Below, piece by piece: positions 18,460-27,223 of a DNA stretch of 64,000 nt; positions within the stretch are counted from its first letter, which is position 1; every line of letters begins with the position of its first letter. The translations under genes and the position numbers were made by a program. The DNA is from Azospirillaceae bacterium. GTDB taxonomy: Bacteria; Pseudomonadota; Alphaproteobacteria; Azospirillales; Azospirillaceae. The notes beneath the pieces were generated by a model. That model was given only the letters and a program-made list of their open reading frames with translations, was not told the origin of the DNA and made no database searches. The stretch lies in contig JAPWJW010000005.1 in NCBI GenBank assembly GCA_028283825.1, positions 62,001 through 126,000 of the forward strand, in the 5' to 3' direction.

Positions 18460-19059
18460 TCAGGCGGCGGGGAAGACGTCGGCGCCGACCAGTTGGCTGA
18501 GCGGCAGGCGGTCGCTGGGGAATTCACGCTGGCGCAGCGCCTCGGGCAGGGCGTCGGCGGGGGCCAGCTTGCCGATGGCGATGATGGCCTCGGTCGCGAA
18601 ATCGTCGGGGATGCGCAGGGCCTCGCGCGCCGCGGCATGGTCGAAACCGCCGATGCCGTGGGTGTGCCAGCCCAGCACGCTGGCCTGGTGGGCGAAGTTG
18701 GACCAGGCCGCCCCGCTGTCGAAGGAATGGGACCGGGCGGGCGCCCGCTCACCATTCCACACCAGGTGGGTTTGTGAGGCCACCAGGATCAGGGCCGACG
18801 CCTTCTCAGCCCAGGCCCGGTTGCTGCTGGACAGCAGGTTGACGAAGGTGGCCCAGCTGGCCGACCCGCGCTTGGAATAGACAAAGCGCCAGGGTTGCAG
18901 GTTGAAGCCGGAGGGGGCCCAGCGCGCCGCCTCGAACGCCGTCAGCAGCACGGCGTCGGGGATATCCTCCCCGGTGAAGGACCGGGGCGACCAGCGGCTG
19001 GTGAAGACGGGGGCGATATCGTGCGCGGCACGGCGGGGTGACGGGGGCAAGGTGGACAT
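18460..19059 (-). CDS. nitroreductase-family flavoprotein
   Basis: A 199-residue FMN-dependent reductase. FTSRWSPRSFTGEDIPD at the N-terminus, with the Arg-Ser FMN-binding pair, and ARWAPSGFNLQPWRFVY are family motifs; GWHTHGIGGFD follows at the usual position. It lies 11 bp downstream of the DszB-like gene and 14 bp upstream of the binding-protein gene, so it is cotranscribed. It may reduce a nitro or quinone group or supply reduced flavin; no oxygenase lies in this operon, so its exact part in sulfur release is open. Confidence 0.87.
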   Translation of the reverse strand: MSTLPPSPRRAAHDIAPVFTSRWSPRSFTGEDIPDAVLLTAFEAARWAPSGFNLQPWRFVYSKRGSASWATFVNLLSSSNRAWAEKASALILVASQTHLVWNGERAPARSHSFDSGAAWSNFAHQASVLGWHTHGIGGFDHAAAREALRIPDDFATEAIIAIGKLAPADALPEALRQREFPSDRLPLSQLVGADVFPAA

Positions 19060-19070
19060 GGGGGCTCCGG

Positions 19071-20135
19071 TCAGACGGGCAGGGTGACGGCGCCCTGGGC
19101 CAGCAGGCGCTCGGCTTCCGCCAGGGGCTCAGGGTTGATCCAGGCGGCCACGTCCACGTCGCCGGCCAGGAAGCCCCGGTCGCGCAGGAAGTTCTTCTGG
19201 GTCTCGAACGCCGCGATCCAGTCGGGCGGCAGGCGCGGCTTCAGGCGCAGGTGCAGCTCGGGGCCGTAGGCGTCCAGCACGCTGGCCACGTCGGTAGACG
19301 TCTCGGCCGCCACGATGCGGCGCACGTCCTCGGCATGATCCGTCGCCCAGTCGGCGGTGGCCGACAGCACGGCCAGGTAGCGCGCCACCAGGTCCGGCCG
19401 GTTCTCCGCCAGGTTGCGGTTGACGGTGACGGGGCGGGGCGTGCCGTTGTTGATGCGGGCGGCCGGGTCGTCCACCGCGTTCAGGTCCACCACCACCTGC
19501 AGCCCGTGCTGGCGGCGCAGCGACACGGCGGCGGCGCCCTTGATGTAGACGGCGTCGATGGTCCCGGCCAGCAGGGCGTCGAAGGTCGGGTCGCGCCAGG
19601 GGCCCCGGCTGTCGCCCCGGCGGAACTCCGTCGGCGGGGCGGGCACGTCCACCAGGGTGACGTCGCCGGTGGTCAGGCCGGCCAGGCGCAGGGCGGAGAC
19701 GTAGCCGTGCAGCGCCATGGCGCGGGCGAAGTCGATGGCCTCGCCCCCGCGCTTGGGCAGGCCCAGGCGGCGGCCCTTCAGGTCGGCGGGGCCCCGGATG
19801 CCGCCGTCCGGCCGGGTCAGCAGCACCTGCGTCTCATCCACCCAGGTCAGCGCCACCACCGCCGTGTCCTGGCCCAGCGACTTCGCCCAGATGGCCGGGA
19901 TGTTCCCACCCTCGCGGAACAGGCCGGGCAGGCGGTGGTGGAAGTGCGACAGGCGCACCGCCGGGTCGGGCGCATCGGCCAGCGACTTGAGATCGATGCC
20001 GGTCCGGCCGAACTCCCCGCCCAGCCAACCCTGGTCCAGGGCGATGCCGGTGGCGGTGGGGACGGGGCAGCGCGTGTACCACAGTTCGGTGGTGTCGCCA
20101 GTGGGGGCGCTGGTGGGGGCGAGCGTATCGGGCAT
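19071..20135 (-). CDS. DszB-like sulfinate desulfinase (binding-protein fold, cytoplasmic)
   Basis: A 354-residue protein with the fold of SsuA-type binding proteins but no signal peptide. YTRCPVPTA at 20-28 aligns with the DszB active-site segment YSNCPVPNA, and SHFHHRLPGLFREGGNIP at 63-80 aligns with HFTYDQPAYTRFGGEIP. The DszB catalytic residues Cys27, His60 and Arg70 correspond to Cys23, His64 and Arg74, and the 10-residue His-Arg spacing is kept. DszB removes sulfite from an aryl sulfinate as the last step of the 4S desulfurisation route. A paralogue with the same three residues is at 33191. An AT-rich extension of the frame to 20201 lies in the promoter; ATG 20135 is preferred. Confidence 0.75.
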   Translation of the reverse strand: MPDTLAPTSAPTGDTTELWYTRCPVPTATGIALDQGWLGGEFGRTGIDLKSLADAPDPAVRLSHFHHRLPGLFREGGNIPAIWAKSLGQDTAVVALTWVDETQVLLTRPDGGIRGPADLKGRRLGLPKRGGEAIDFARAMALHGYVSALRLAGLTTGDVTLVDVPAPPTEFRRGDSRGPWRDPTFDALLAGTIDAVYIKGAAAVSLRRQHGLQVVVDLNAVDDPAARINNGTPRPVTVNRNLAENRPDLVARYLAVLSATADWATDHAEDVRRIVAAETSTDVASVLDAYGPELHLRLKPRLPPDWIAAFETQKNFLRDRGFLAGDVDVAAWINPEPLAEAERLLAQGAVTLPV

Positions 20136-20300
20136 GGCGGGGCTCACGGTTTGGGGAAAATAACATCTATTTATTGTTAAAATTCTAACATGGCGTTTCA
20201 TTGAGTGTCAATTGATTGACTTATTGGTCTATAGATTTTATAGAGAATTATGTTCCGGGCGGCGTTTTCCGCCTATTCGGGGTTTTGCGGGCAGGGGGTG
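20136..20300. promoter_or_regulatory. divergent promoter region with RTCTATMGAT element
   Basis: This AT-rich spacer separates the desulfinase and permease operons. GTCTATAGATTTTATAG at 20227-20243 is 57 bp before the permease start and matches 14 of 17 bases of the element before the SsuD-like gene at 30.3 kb. TAACA and TGTTA arms around TCTATTTAT lie near 20165-20180 on the desulfinase side. Confidence 0.55.
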
Positions 20301-21095
20301 ATGATGGCGTTGGCGGTGGGTGCTTCCCTGCGCAGGCGGGCCGCGGCGGCGGGATGGCCGCTGCTGGCGATTGCGCTGTTCCTGGCGGCGTGGGAGGCGG
20401 TGACCCGCACGGGCCTGTTCCCGCCCACCATCCTGGTGCCGTTGGAACAGGTGTGGCAGGCCTTCCTGGATCTCAGCGCCACGGGCGAGCTTCAGGACAA
20501 TCTGTGGGCCAGCGCCAGCCGCGTCATGACCGGCTTCGTCCTTGGCGGATCCACCGGCCTGGTGGTGGGCGTGGCCCTGGGCCTCAGCCCCCGGCTGGAA
20601 CGCTACATCGGCCTGCCGCTGGATATCGTGCGCCAGGTGCCTTTCATCGCCTGGGGGCCCATGCTGATCCTGCTGCTGGGGATAGGGGAGCCGTTCAAGA
20701 TCGCCATCATCGCCAACGCCGCCTTCTTCCCGGTGGCGCTGAACGCCTGCGACGGCGTGCGCAACGTCTCGGGGGCCTACCGCGACGTGGCGGCGCTGTA
20801 CCAGTTCAGCACCTGGCGCACCCTGCGCCGCATCGTGCTGCCGGCCTCGATGCCCGCCATCCTCACCGGCCTGCGCCTGGCGCTCAGCCGGTCATGGATG
20901 ATGGTGGTGGCGGCGGAGCTGTTCGGCGCCGACAGCGGCATCGGCCACATGATGAACTGGGCGCGCGAGATGTTTCAGCTGGACGTGGTCATGGTCGGCA
21001 TCGTCCTGACCGGCCTGATCGGCTTCGCCCTGGACCAGGTCCTGCGCGGTATCGAACGCCGCCTGTCCCCCTGGCGCCAACCCGCCGGCGCTTGA
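20301..21095 (+). CDS. SsuC-type ABC transporter permease 1
   Basis: A 264-residue inner-membrane protein with about six helices of the BPD-transporter type. YRDVAALYQFSTWRTLRRI with VLPASMPAIL forms the EAA loop that docks on the ATPase. ATG 20301 has an AGGGGG ribosome site just before it; ATG 20250 is a possible longer start but would sit almost on the promoter element. It is followed after 10 bp by a second, different permease, so the importer probably has a heterodimeric membrane domain. Confidence 0.87.
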   Translation: MMALAVGASLRRRAAAAGWPLLAIALFLAAWEAVTRTGLFPPTILVPLEQVWQAFLDLSATGELQDNLWASASRVMTGFVLGGSTGLVVGVALGLSPRLERYIGLPLDIVRQVPFIAWGPMLILLLGIGEPFKIAIIANAAFFPVALNACDGVRNVSGAYRDVAALYQFSTWRTLRRIVLPASMPAILTGLRLALSRSWMMVVAAELFGADSGIGHMMNWAREMFQLDVVMVGIVLTGLIGFALDQVLRGIERRLSPWRQPAGA

Positions 21096-21105
21096 GGCAC
21101 AAAAA

Positions 21106-21864
21106 ATGAAAACTTTCCGTATCGAGCTGCGCGGCCTGGCCGTGGTGATCGCCCTGGCCCTGGCCTGGGAGATCGGTGTGCGCTTCAGCGGGGCGGCCAA
21201 CGTGCCGTCCATCGGCGGCATGCTGGTGACAGCGCGAGCCGCCCTTGCCAACGGCGGCTTGCAGGAGAATTACCTGGCCAGCCTGATGCGCGTGGCCGTG
21301 GGTTTCGCCACCGGTGCGGGGGCCGGCGTCGCGGTCGGCGCCCTGCTGGGCATCTCCCGTTGGGCGGAGCGATTGGTGGGGCCGCCCATCACCCTGCTGC
21401 GCCAAGTGCCCATCCTGGGGCTGATCCCCATGCTGGGCCTGTGGTTCGGCATTGGCGAGACGGCCAAGATCGTGCTGGTCGCCATGGCGGCCTTCTACCC
21501 CGTGGCGCTGAACACGCATGAGGGCCTGCGCGGCGTGCCCGCCAGCTATCGCGACGTGGCGCGGGTGATGACCTTCAGCCGCTGGCGCCTGCTGCGCCGC
21601 GTGCTGCTGCCCTGGGCCATGCCGGCGGTGATGACCGGCCTGAAGCAGGGGCTGGCCTTCGCCTGGATCGCCGTCGTGGCGGCGGAACTGTTCCTGGCGA
21701 CCGCACCCGGCGTCGGCAACATCCTGGAGGCCGGGCGCAACCTGTTCCAGATGAACACCATCCTGCTGGGCATGGCGCTGATCGGCGCCACCGGCGCCCT
21801 CATGAACATCCTGGTCACGCTGCTGGAACGCCGCCTGCTGCGCTGGCGCACCACCTTCGCCTGA
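21106..21864 (+). CDS. SsuC-type ABC transporter permease 2
   Basis: A 252-residue inner-membrane protein related to the preceding permease. Its EAA loop is YRDVARVMTFSRWRLLRRV followed by LLPWAMPAVMTGL, and it has the family pair QVPILGLIPMLGLWFGIGE. Such SsuC/TauC proteins normally act as homodimers. Two adjacent unlike permeases with one ATPase suggest a heterodimer, or two importers sharing an ATPase. Confidence 0.9.
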   Translation: MKTFRIELRGLAVVIALALAWEIGVRFSGAANVPSIGGMLVTARAALANGGLQENYLASLMRVAVGFATGAGAGVAVGALLGISRWAERLVGPPITLLRQVPILGLIPMLGLWFGIGETAKIVLVAMAAFYPVALNTHEGLRGVPASYRDVARVMTFSRWRLLRRVLLPWAMPAVMTGLKQGLAFAWIAVVAAELFLATAPGVGNILEAGRNLFQMNTILLGMALIGATGALMNILVTLLERRLLRWRTTFA

Positions 21865-21891
21865 CCCTTTATCCGGATCGGAACCAGAACC

Positions 21892-22725
<834 letters not shown>

Positions 22726-22729
22726 GGTT

Positions 22730-22830
22730 CCCTCAAACGGCGGGCGCGGCCGTCCGGCCGCTTGGCCTTCCTCGCCTTCCAGTCCGCTACGCTCCCCGGA
22801 CAAGCTCCGGCGCCCGCGGTCGCGGGCTAT
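22730..22830 (+). repeat. structured intergenic repeat, copy 2
   Basis: It begins 5 bp after the ATPase stop with CCCTCAAACGGCGGGCGC. Hairpin A is GCGGCC-GTCC-GGCCGC (22746-22761) followed by TTGG; the middle hairpin is CCGGA-CAAGC-TCCGG; hairpin C is GCCCGC-GGTC-GCGGGC (22812-22827). Loop bases match copies 1 and 3 although the stem bases differ. Confidence 0.75.
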
Positions 22831-22876
22831 AAAAACACAGGCGGGGCGATGCGCCCCGTATGGGGAATGCCTACCC

Positions 22877-24082
22877 ATGATTTCCACCGTTCACGCGGCC
22901 TGGCGCCGCCATTCCACCCTGGGCACCTTGCTGATGCTGTCGGGCTTCGCCGGCCTGACCATCGGCATGTTGCAGGTGCTGTCCACCCTGTTCGCCATCC
23001 GCCTGGGCGCCAGCGGGTTCCAGATGGGCCTGATCAGCGGGGCGCAAAGCTTCTGCATGGCCTTCATGACCCTGCCGGCCGGCCTGGCCGCCGCCCGCTT
23101 CGGCCCGCGCGCCATCTATCTCACCGCCAGCCTGTTCGTCATGGCGGTCTATCTGGTCGCCCCCTTTTCCACCAGCTGGGTGGGGGTGCTGATCGCCGGC
23201 GCCCTGGGCAATCTGGGCATCCCCTTCCGCATCGTCGCCATCACCGGCACGTTCATGGAGCGGCTGAAGACCTTCGGTGCCTCCAAGGCCGGGTGGTACC
23301 GGGGCTCACAAGTGGTGGGCATGATCGTGGCGGGGCCCCTGCTGGGCACCCTCATCCTGCAACGCCTGGGGGTGTTCGCCGGTTATTGGACGGTGGCCGC
23401 CATGTTCAGCGTCATGGCCTTCGCCGGCCTTGGCATCCTGCCCGCCCACCCCAAGGCCGGCGCCCGGCCCACCTTGCGCGAGAATGTGGCGGGCATGGCC
23501 GGCCTGTTGCGCGACCCGGCGGTGCTGGGTGTGTGCACGGTGGAGCTGTCGTCCTCCGCCGTCGTCGCCTGTTTCACCGCCTTCGTCGTGCTGATCGGCG
23601 TCACCATGCTGCACCTGCCGGAAACCCTGGCCGTTTCCGTGCGGTTCGTGGAGGGCGGGGTCGCCGTCTGCACCCTGTTCCTGGGCAGCCATGCCCTGCG
23701 CGCCCTGGCGGCGGTGACGCTCTATCGCGTCAGCCTGGTCCTGGTCGTGGTCGGCCTGGTGCTGGTCGGCCTGGCGCAGGGGTACTGGAGCCTGTCCGTG
23801 GCCACCCTGCTGCTGGGCACCGGTGTCGGTGTCACCAACATCGTCAACGTGCGGCAGCTGAGCGCGCTGGAGCACAACAAGAGCCGCACCGCCTCCCTCC
23901 AGCTGATGTCGTCCATGTCCGGCAGTTGTCTGGGCGGCGTGGTGGGCGGGGCGCTCAGCACCGTCACCGGCCTGCGCGGCCTGTTCTTTCTCAGCGCCGC
24001 CGTCTATGGGGTGCTGGCCCTGCGCTGGTGCTTCGGCGGGACGGCCGCCCAGACACCGACGGCCGAGGCCGGGCCGGCCTAG
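22877..24082 (+). CDS. MFS transporter
   Basis: A 401-residue inner-membrane protein with about twelve hydrophobic helices (TLLMLSGFAGLTIGMLQVL; LVLVVVGLVLVGLAQGY) and a loop 2-3 region of MFS type (GPRAIYL). ATG 22877 is chosen because the longer frame reads through repeat copy 2; GGGGA lies 10 bp upstream. The closest match I can suggest is a drug/metabolite exporter or an importer of the YfcJ/arabinose-efflux kind. It follows the sulfonate ABC operon and could be cotranscribed, but the repeat between them may terminate transcription. Confidence 0.85.
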   Translation: MISTVHAAWRRHSTLGTLLMLSGFAGLTIGMLQVLSTLFAIRLGASGFQMGLISGAQSFCMAFMTLPAGLAAARFGPRAIYLTASLFVMAVYLVAPFSTSWVGVLIAGALGNLGIPFRIVAITGTFMERLKTFGASKAGWYRGSQVVGMIVAGPLLGTLILQRLGVFAGYWTVAAMFSVMAFAGLGILPAHPKAGARPTLRENVAGMAGLLRDPAVLGVCTVELSSSAVVACFTAFVVLIGVTMLHLPETLAVSVRFVEGGVAVCTLFLGSHALRALAAVTLYRVSLVLVVVGLVLVGLAQGYWSLSVATLLLGTGVGVTNIVNVRQLSALEHNKSRTASLQLMSSMSGSCLGGVVGGALSTVTGLRGLFFLSAAVYGVLALRWCFGGTAAQTPTAEAGPA

Positions 24083-24145
24083 AGCGGGTCGCGTAAAGGC
24101 GGAAGCACCTTGAGGCGTGAATCCGCTTGCGGACAGACCTAAATA

Positions 24146-24219
24146 GAGCCGGCGGTGGTTTCGATTAGAGCAAGATGCGATCACGCGTGATCGCATCTTG
24201 CTCTAAACACCGTCGGCTC
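24146..24219. repeat. nested palindrome of 74 bp
   Basis: A perfect 42-bp palindrome (24165-24206) is centred on TCACGCGTGA and has ends TTAGAGCAAG and CTTGCTCTAA. Outside it, GAGCCGGCGGTG (24146-24157) pairs with CACCGTCGGCTC (24208-24219), 11 of 12 bases. It lies 63 bp after the MFS gene and may terminate it, but its length and perfection exceed a normal terminator. The rest of 24220-24477 is AT-rich with no gene I can support. Confidence 0.85.
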
Positions 24220-24477
24220 CAGGTCGTGATGATTTCGGATATTTTGAAAGTCATCGGAGGCGAAAAAACAACATTTCTGATGAAATGCCGTAATTATCGT
24301 TATAATCTGACTGTCATTAGTTGTTTTTCTCTGAATTATATTGAAATATCGACTAACTATGTCGTTGCGTGCTTTGTGTTCAAGATATACAACTTAATTG
24401 GCCAGGCCGATCTCCGGCTATGAAAAGCAAAAATAACAACGCGATAGAGCATCGTAAAATCCCAAGAACCATTATCA

Positions 24478-24924
24478 ATGGAGGAAAAGTTGGCAACATT
24501 TACGCCTGGTGCTGAGTTTGCATTCAAAATCATCAACCATACCAATGATTCTAATGTAAAATATAATCTGAATTTCATTCAGACATCAGGCATTCTTTCC
24601 ATACCAAGCTTGGCGGTCACGGGCCTTGATGGAATAACCTCACCCAAGGGAAGTAGTTCCGTCCACGTTTTGACGCTTCCTGGAAAGACATTCGAAAAAG
24701 GATCTTATCCAACTCTGGACATTAGGGGTTCGGTCGTCAATTTTCGATTCTGGTCTGGTGGTCTCAACCAGTATATCAATATACTTCCAGATAATGGGTT
24801 TCATATTACGTCTGACAGGGACAATTTTAATGCGGCCAATAACGGCCGTTACCGCGTGACGGTGGATGCCGGCGGATATAGTGAGAACGTCTCGAATATT
24901 TTCTTCCAGGTTTATGACAATTAG
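24478..24924 (+). CDS. hypothetical beta-rich protein
   Basis: A 148-residue protein I do not recognise. It has no signal peptide or membrane segment; its composition (many Asn, Gly, Phe, Tyr and alternating hydrophobics) suggests a beta sandwich. The coding region is more AT-rich than the neighbouring genes, a sign of foreign origin. GGAGGA at 24480-24485 lies inside the ATG-started frame and would suit a TTG start at 24490 better. A second frame starting at ATG 24420 runs in parallel and stops, so an upstream frameshift is possible. A hairpin follows closely. Confidence 0.55.
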   Translation: MEEKLATFTPGAEFAFKIINHTNDSNVKYNLNFIQTSGILSIPSLAVTGLDGITSPKGSSSVHVLTLPGKTFEKGSYPTLDIRGSVVNFRFWSGGLNQYINILPDNGFHITSDRDNFNAANNGRYRVTVDAGGYSENVSNIFFQVYDN

Positions 24925-24932
24925 TAGTGTGC

Positions 24933-24964
24933 GCGGCATTTGAACGTGACCGCTCAAATGCCGC
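24933..24964. terminator. hairpin after the beta-rich hypothetical gene
   Basis: GCGGCATTTGA and TCAAATGCCGC form a perfect 11-bp stem with a 10-nt loop, 9 bp after the stop codon. Its centre resembles the hairpin at 11918-11945 (TTTGAxCGxGACCGxTCAAA in both). Confidence 0.6.
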
Positions 24965-25032
24965 CCTTAAGCGCCGGCCGCACCAGGGATGCCGATTGAC
25001 GATGCCATTGCGGATGCCACTTGACGTGCCTT

Positions 25033-25048
25033 CCTACTAGAAGGTAGG
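25033..25048. promoter_or_regulatory. TetR-type operator before its own gene
   Basis: CCTAC and GTAGG are inverted arms around TAGAAG, ending 8 bp before the TetR start codon. A related site with CTACC and GGTAG arms precedes the next gene, which suggests autoregulation and control of both genes. Confidence 0.6.
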
Positions 25049-25056
25049 TTGTCGTC

Positions 25057-25659
25057 ATGAGCACCGTTTCGACCACCGCCGACGACATCCTCCATTGTGC
25101 CCGCGCGCTGATCATCGCCGGCGGGTACAACGGCTTCAGTTATGCCGACATCTCAGGCGTCGTCGGCATCCGCAAGCCCAGCATCCACCATCATTTCCCC
25201 ACCAAGGCCGATCTGGTCCGTACCCTGGTGGCCCGTTACCGGGAAGAGGCGCGGGTTGGCCTGGCGCAGGCGGCGGACTATCACTGGGATCCGGTGGACC
25301 AGTTGCGCGCCTACACCGGGTTCTGGGCGCAATGCATCGGCGACGGCACCATCCCCTTTTGCGTCTGCGCCCTGCTGGCGACCGAGATGCCCGTGCTGCC
25401 GGTCGAGGTCGCGGCGGAGGTCCGCGCCCATTTCCGCATGCTGTCGGCCTGGCTGGCCGACGCATTGCGGCGGGGGGCGGAACAGGGCGTCCTCATGCTG
25501 TCCGGCACCGCCGAGGCGGAGGCCGAAGCGTTCCTGGCCACCGTCCATGGCGCCATGCTCTCCGCCCGCGCCTATGGCGACCCCGCCATCTTCGGTGTCA
25601 TCACCCAGCCCCTGATCGACCGGCTGGTCGTCGAAAGGCCGGCCACCCCTCGACAGTGA
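25057..25659 (+). CDS. TetR/AcrR-family regulator
   Basis: A 200-residue repressor. The N-terminal helix-turn-helix is seen in NGFSYADISGVVGIRKPSIHHHFPTKADLV (quoted pieces: GFSYADISGVVGI, IHHHFPTKADLVRTL), and the C-terminal half is a helical ligand domain with a cysteine pair (FCVCALLATEMP). The latter is frequent in regulators of thiol-reactive compounds such as the NemR-like group. Matching palindromes flank the gene before its own start and before the membrane-protein gene. It therefore probably represses itself and its neighbour. Confidence 0.88.
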   Translation: MSTVSTTADDILHCARALIIAGGYNGFSYADISGVVGIRKPSIHHHFPTKADLVRTLVARYREEARVGLAQAADYHWDPVDQLRAYTGFWAQCIGDGTIPFCVCALLATEMPVLPVEVAAEVRAHFRMLSAWLADALRRGAEQGVLMLSGTAEAEAEAFLATVHGAMLSARAYGDPAIFGVITQPLIDRLVVERPATPRQ

Positions 25660-25714
25660 ACCACCTGCGGGGCAAGGGCGCCGTGCCCCGCATGCGCTCG
25701 TTCGCCCGCAATAC

Positions 25715-25732
25715 CTACCAACTAGTCGGTAG
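25715..25732. promoter_or_regulatory. TetR-type operator before the membrane-protein gene
   Basis: CTACC and GGTAG are inverted arms around AACTAGTC, 46 bp before the start of the membrane-protein gene. It resembles the site in front of the tetR gene, and both share ACTAG near the centre. Confidence 0.6.
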
Positions 25733-25777
25733 TGCCAATGGGCATCCACAACCGATCAACGCATAAGGAAACCCACG

Positions 25778-26260
25778 ATGTTTGGAATCTCCCCCCTCGG
25801 CTGGGTGCACACGCTGGGCAGCCTGCCCGCCATCCCGCTGGCCCTCTACATGTTCGCCCGCCACGGCCGCATCGTGCCCCGCTCCGCTCCGGGTGCTGTC
25901 TATTTCATCTCCATGCTGATCGGCGCCATCACCGTGTTCCTGGTGGCGCACCAGCCCGTCAGTTACGGCATCGGTGCCGCGACCATCCTGCTGCTGCTGG
26001 CCGGCTACGGCGTCGGCCGCGTCACCATCCTGGGGCGCGCCGGCCGCTATCTTGAGACGGTCTTCCTCAGCATGACGGCGTTCCTGTTGATGGTGCCGAC
26101 CGTCAGCGAAACCCTGCGCCGCGTTCCGGACGGCCATCCGTTCGTCACCCGCCTGGACGCGCCCCTGCTGCTGGGTGTCCAAGGCGGCCTGCTGGTCCTG
26201 CTGATCGTCGGCGTGATCGCCCAGGTCATTTATCTGCGCCGGCAGGGGCGGGTGGCGTAA
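25778..26260 (+). CDS. inner-membrane protein under TetR control
   Basis: A 160-residue protein with four or five hydrophobic helices (TLGSLPAIPLALYMFA; VYFISMLIGAITVFLVA; GLLVLLIVGVIAQVIYL) and short loops with few charges. It resembles small DUF2306-like membrane proteins, a tentative match; the biochemical role is unknown. It is preceded by a TetR-type operator and is the obvious target of the regulator upstream, so it is probably induced by the compound that regulator senses. Confidence 0.75.
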   Translation: MFGISPLGWVHTLGSLPAIPLALYMFARHGRIVPRSAPGAVYFISMLIGAITVFLVAHQPVSYGIGAATILLLLAGYGVGRVTILGRAGRYLETVFLSMTAFLLMVPTVSETLRRVPDGHPFVTRLDAPLLLGVQGGLLVLLIVGVIAQVIYLRRQGRVA

Positions 26261-26830
26261 GGTCGCGGCCCGTGCCGCCGCGCGGGCCGTTTTGCTTCAA
26301 CGGCCGGCCGGCCCATTGAAAGTGTCGGTTCCGCTATCACCTTCAGCATGTTGTGGTTGAGGCCAGCCTTGGCCCGTTCAAAACGTTCGCTAAATTATAC
26401 GCGCGGCATGGGGCTGTTGAAGAAGCCCCGTGCCGCTGGTATTAGATCTCGCCTGCTGTGCGGGGTCCGGCCAGCGCTTTCCGCGCGGGCTCTGCTTCAT
26501 TCGATATCGCTGGGGCGTCGTTGATGCTCAGGCACCCGGTCGGGATAGCGGATGTGGGGCGCGGCCGCGCTATTGGTAATTTGGAACGTTTCCGAAATGA
26601 GGGTCATGTACCCTTCATGGCAGCAGGCGATTTTTCTAAAGTCCGCTCGAACTGGTTATGCAGACCCTTTCGTTTGCATCCGGCACCTCATTTGCTATCC
26701 TCTATCAGGTGAAATCTCAATTTTATATTGATTTGATTGCCATATCTCCATATTTTAGGCGCAATCTGAATTGCGGCCAGAATGCTGTGGCTTCCAGGGT
26801 AAATATTGGTAATGTGAAATGGAGGTATTC
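26261..26830. other. intergenic stretch with hairpin and AT-rich leader
   Basis: No gene is supported here. An imperfect hairpin at 26403-26436 (GCGGCA, GGGGCT arms with one mismatch) may end transcription from the left. From about 26640 the sequence becomes AT-rich and forms the leader of the small secreted-protein pair. Confidence 0.5.
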
Positions 26831-27184
26831 GTGCCAAAAATATTTAAAGTCGTTCTTATTCATTTTGTTCTCTCTATTATTATATTATTCTCGGAAAATG
26901 TTGCATATGCGGGATCATCCGATCCCGGCTATATAACAGGAATTGTTGTGGGAAACGGCGGCATGTTATATTTTTATTCGACCGGAGTTAGGGAGCAGCA
27001 AGCGGCTTGTGCAACACTCGGCGGCCGTTATGTATTGAATGCCAGTACCTTGGGGGGGCAATCTATTATGTCCACAATATTGGCAGCATATGTGACCCAT
27101 CAAAAGGTCTCTGTCATCGGGACAGGGGCATGCGCAATTTGGGGTGATTCCGAAAGTGTGAGCATGGTAATTTACTCTAATTAA
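26831..27184 (+). CDS. small secreted protein, copy 1 of a tandem pair
   Basis: A 117-residue protein with a signal peptide (FKVVLIHFVLSIIILFS...AYA|GSS). The mature part of about 90 residues has two cysteines, likely a disulfide (QQAACATLGG; GTGACAIWGD), and the pattern LNAST-LGGQS. GTG 26831 is chosen: GGAGG lies 6 bp before it and would be internal to the alternative ATG 26819. It is AT-rich, unlike most of the window. It resembles a widespread family of small secreted proteins with the C...GTGxC...DSE pattern; I know no function and would not assign one. Confidence 0.75.
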   Translation: MPKIFKVVLIHFVLSIIILFSENVAYAGSSDPGYITGIVVGNGGMLYFYSTGVREQQAACATLGGRYVLNASTLGGQSIMSTILAAYVTHQKVSVIGTGACAIWGDSESVSMVIYSN

Positions 27185-27223
27185 TGAATTTCAGCAGTTA
27201 TTCTGTCTGGCGGAGATAATGAA

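Noticed and set aside
24175-24423. 82-codon frame starting inside the 42-bp palindrome
   Set aside because: It has no ribosome site, its start lies in a palindrome, and the composition looks intergenic.
26458-26712. 84-codon frame in the gap before the secreted pair
   Set aside because: No motif, no ribosome site, and the sequence changes composition inside it.
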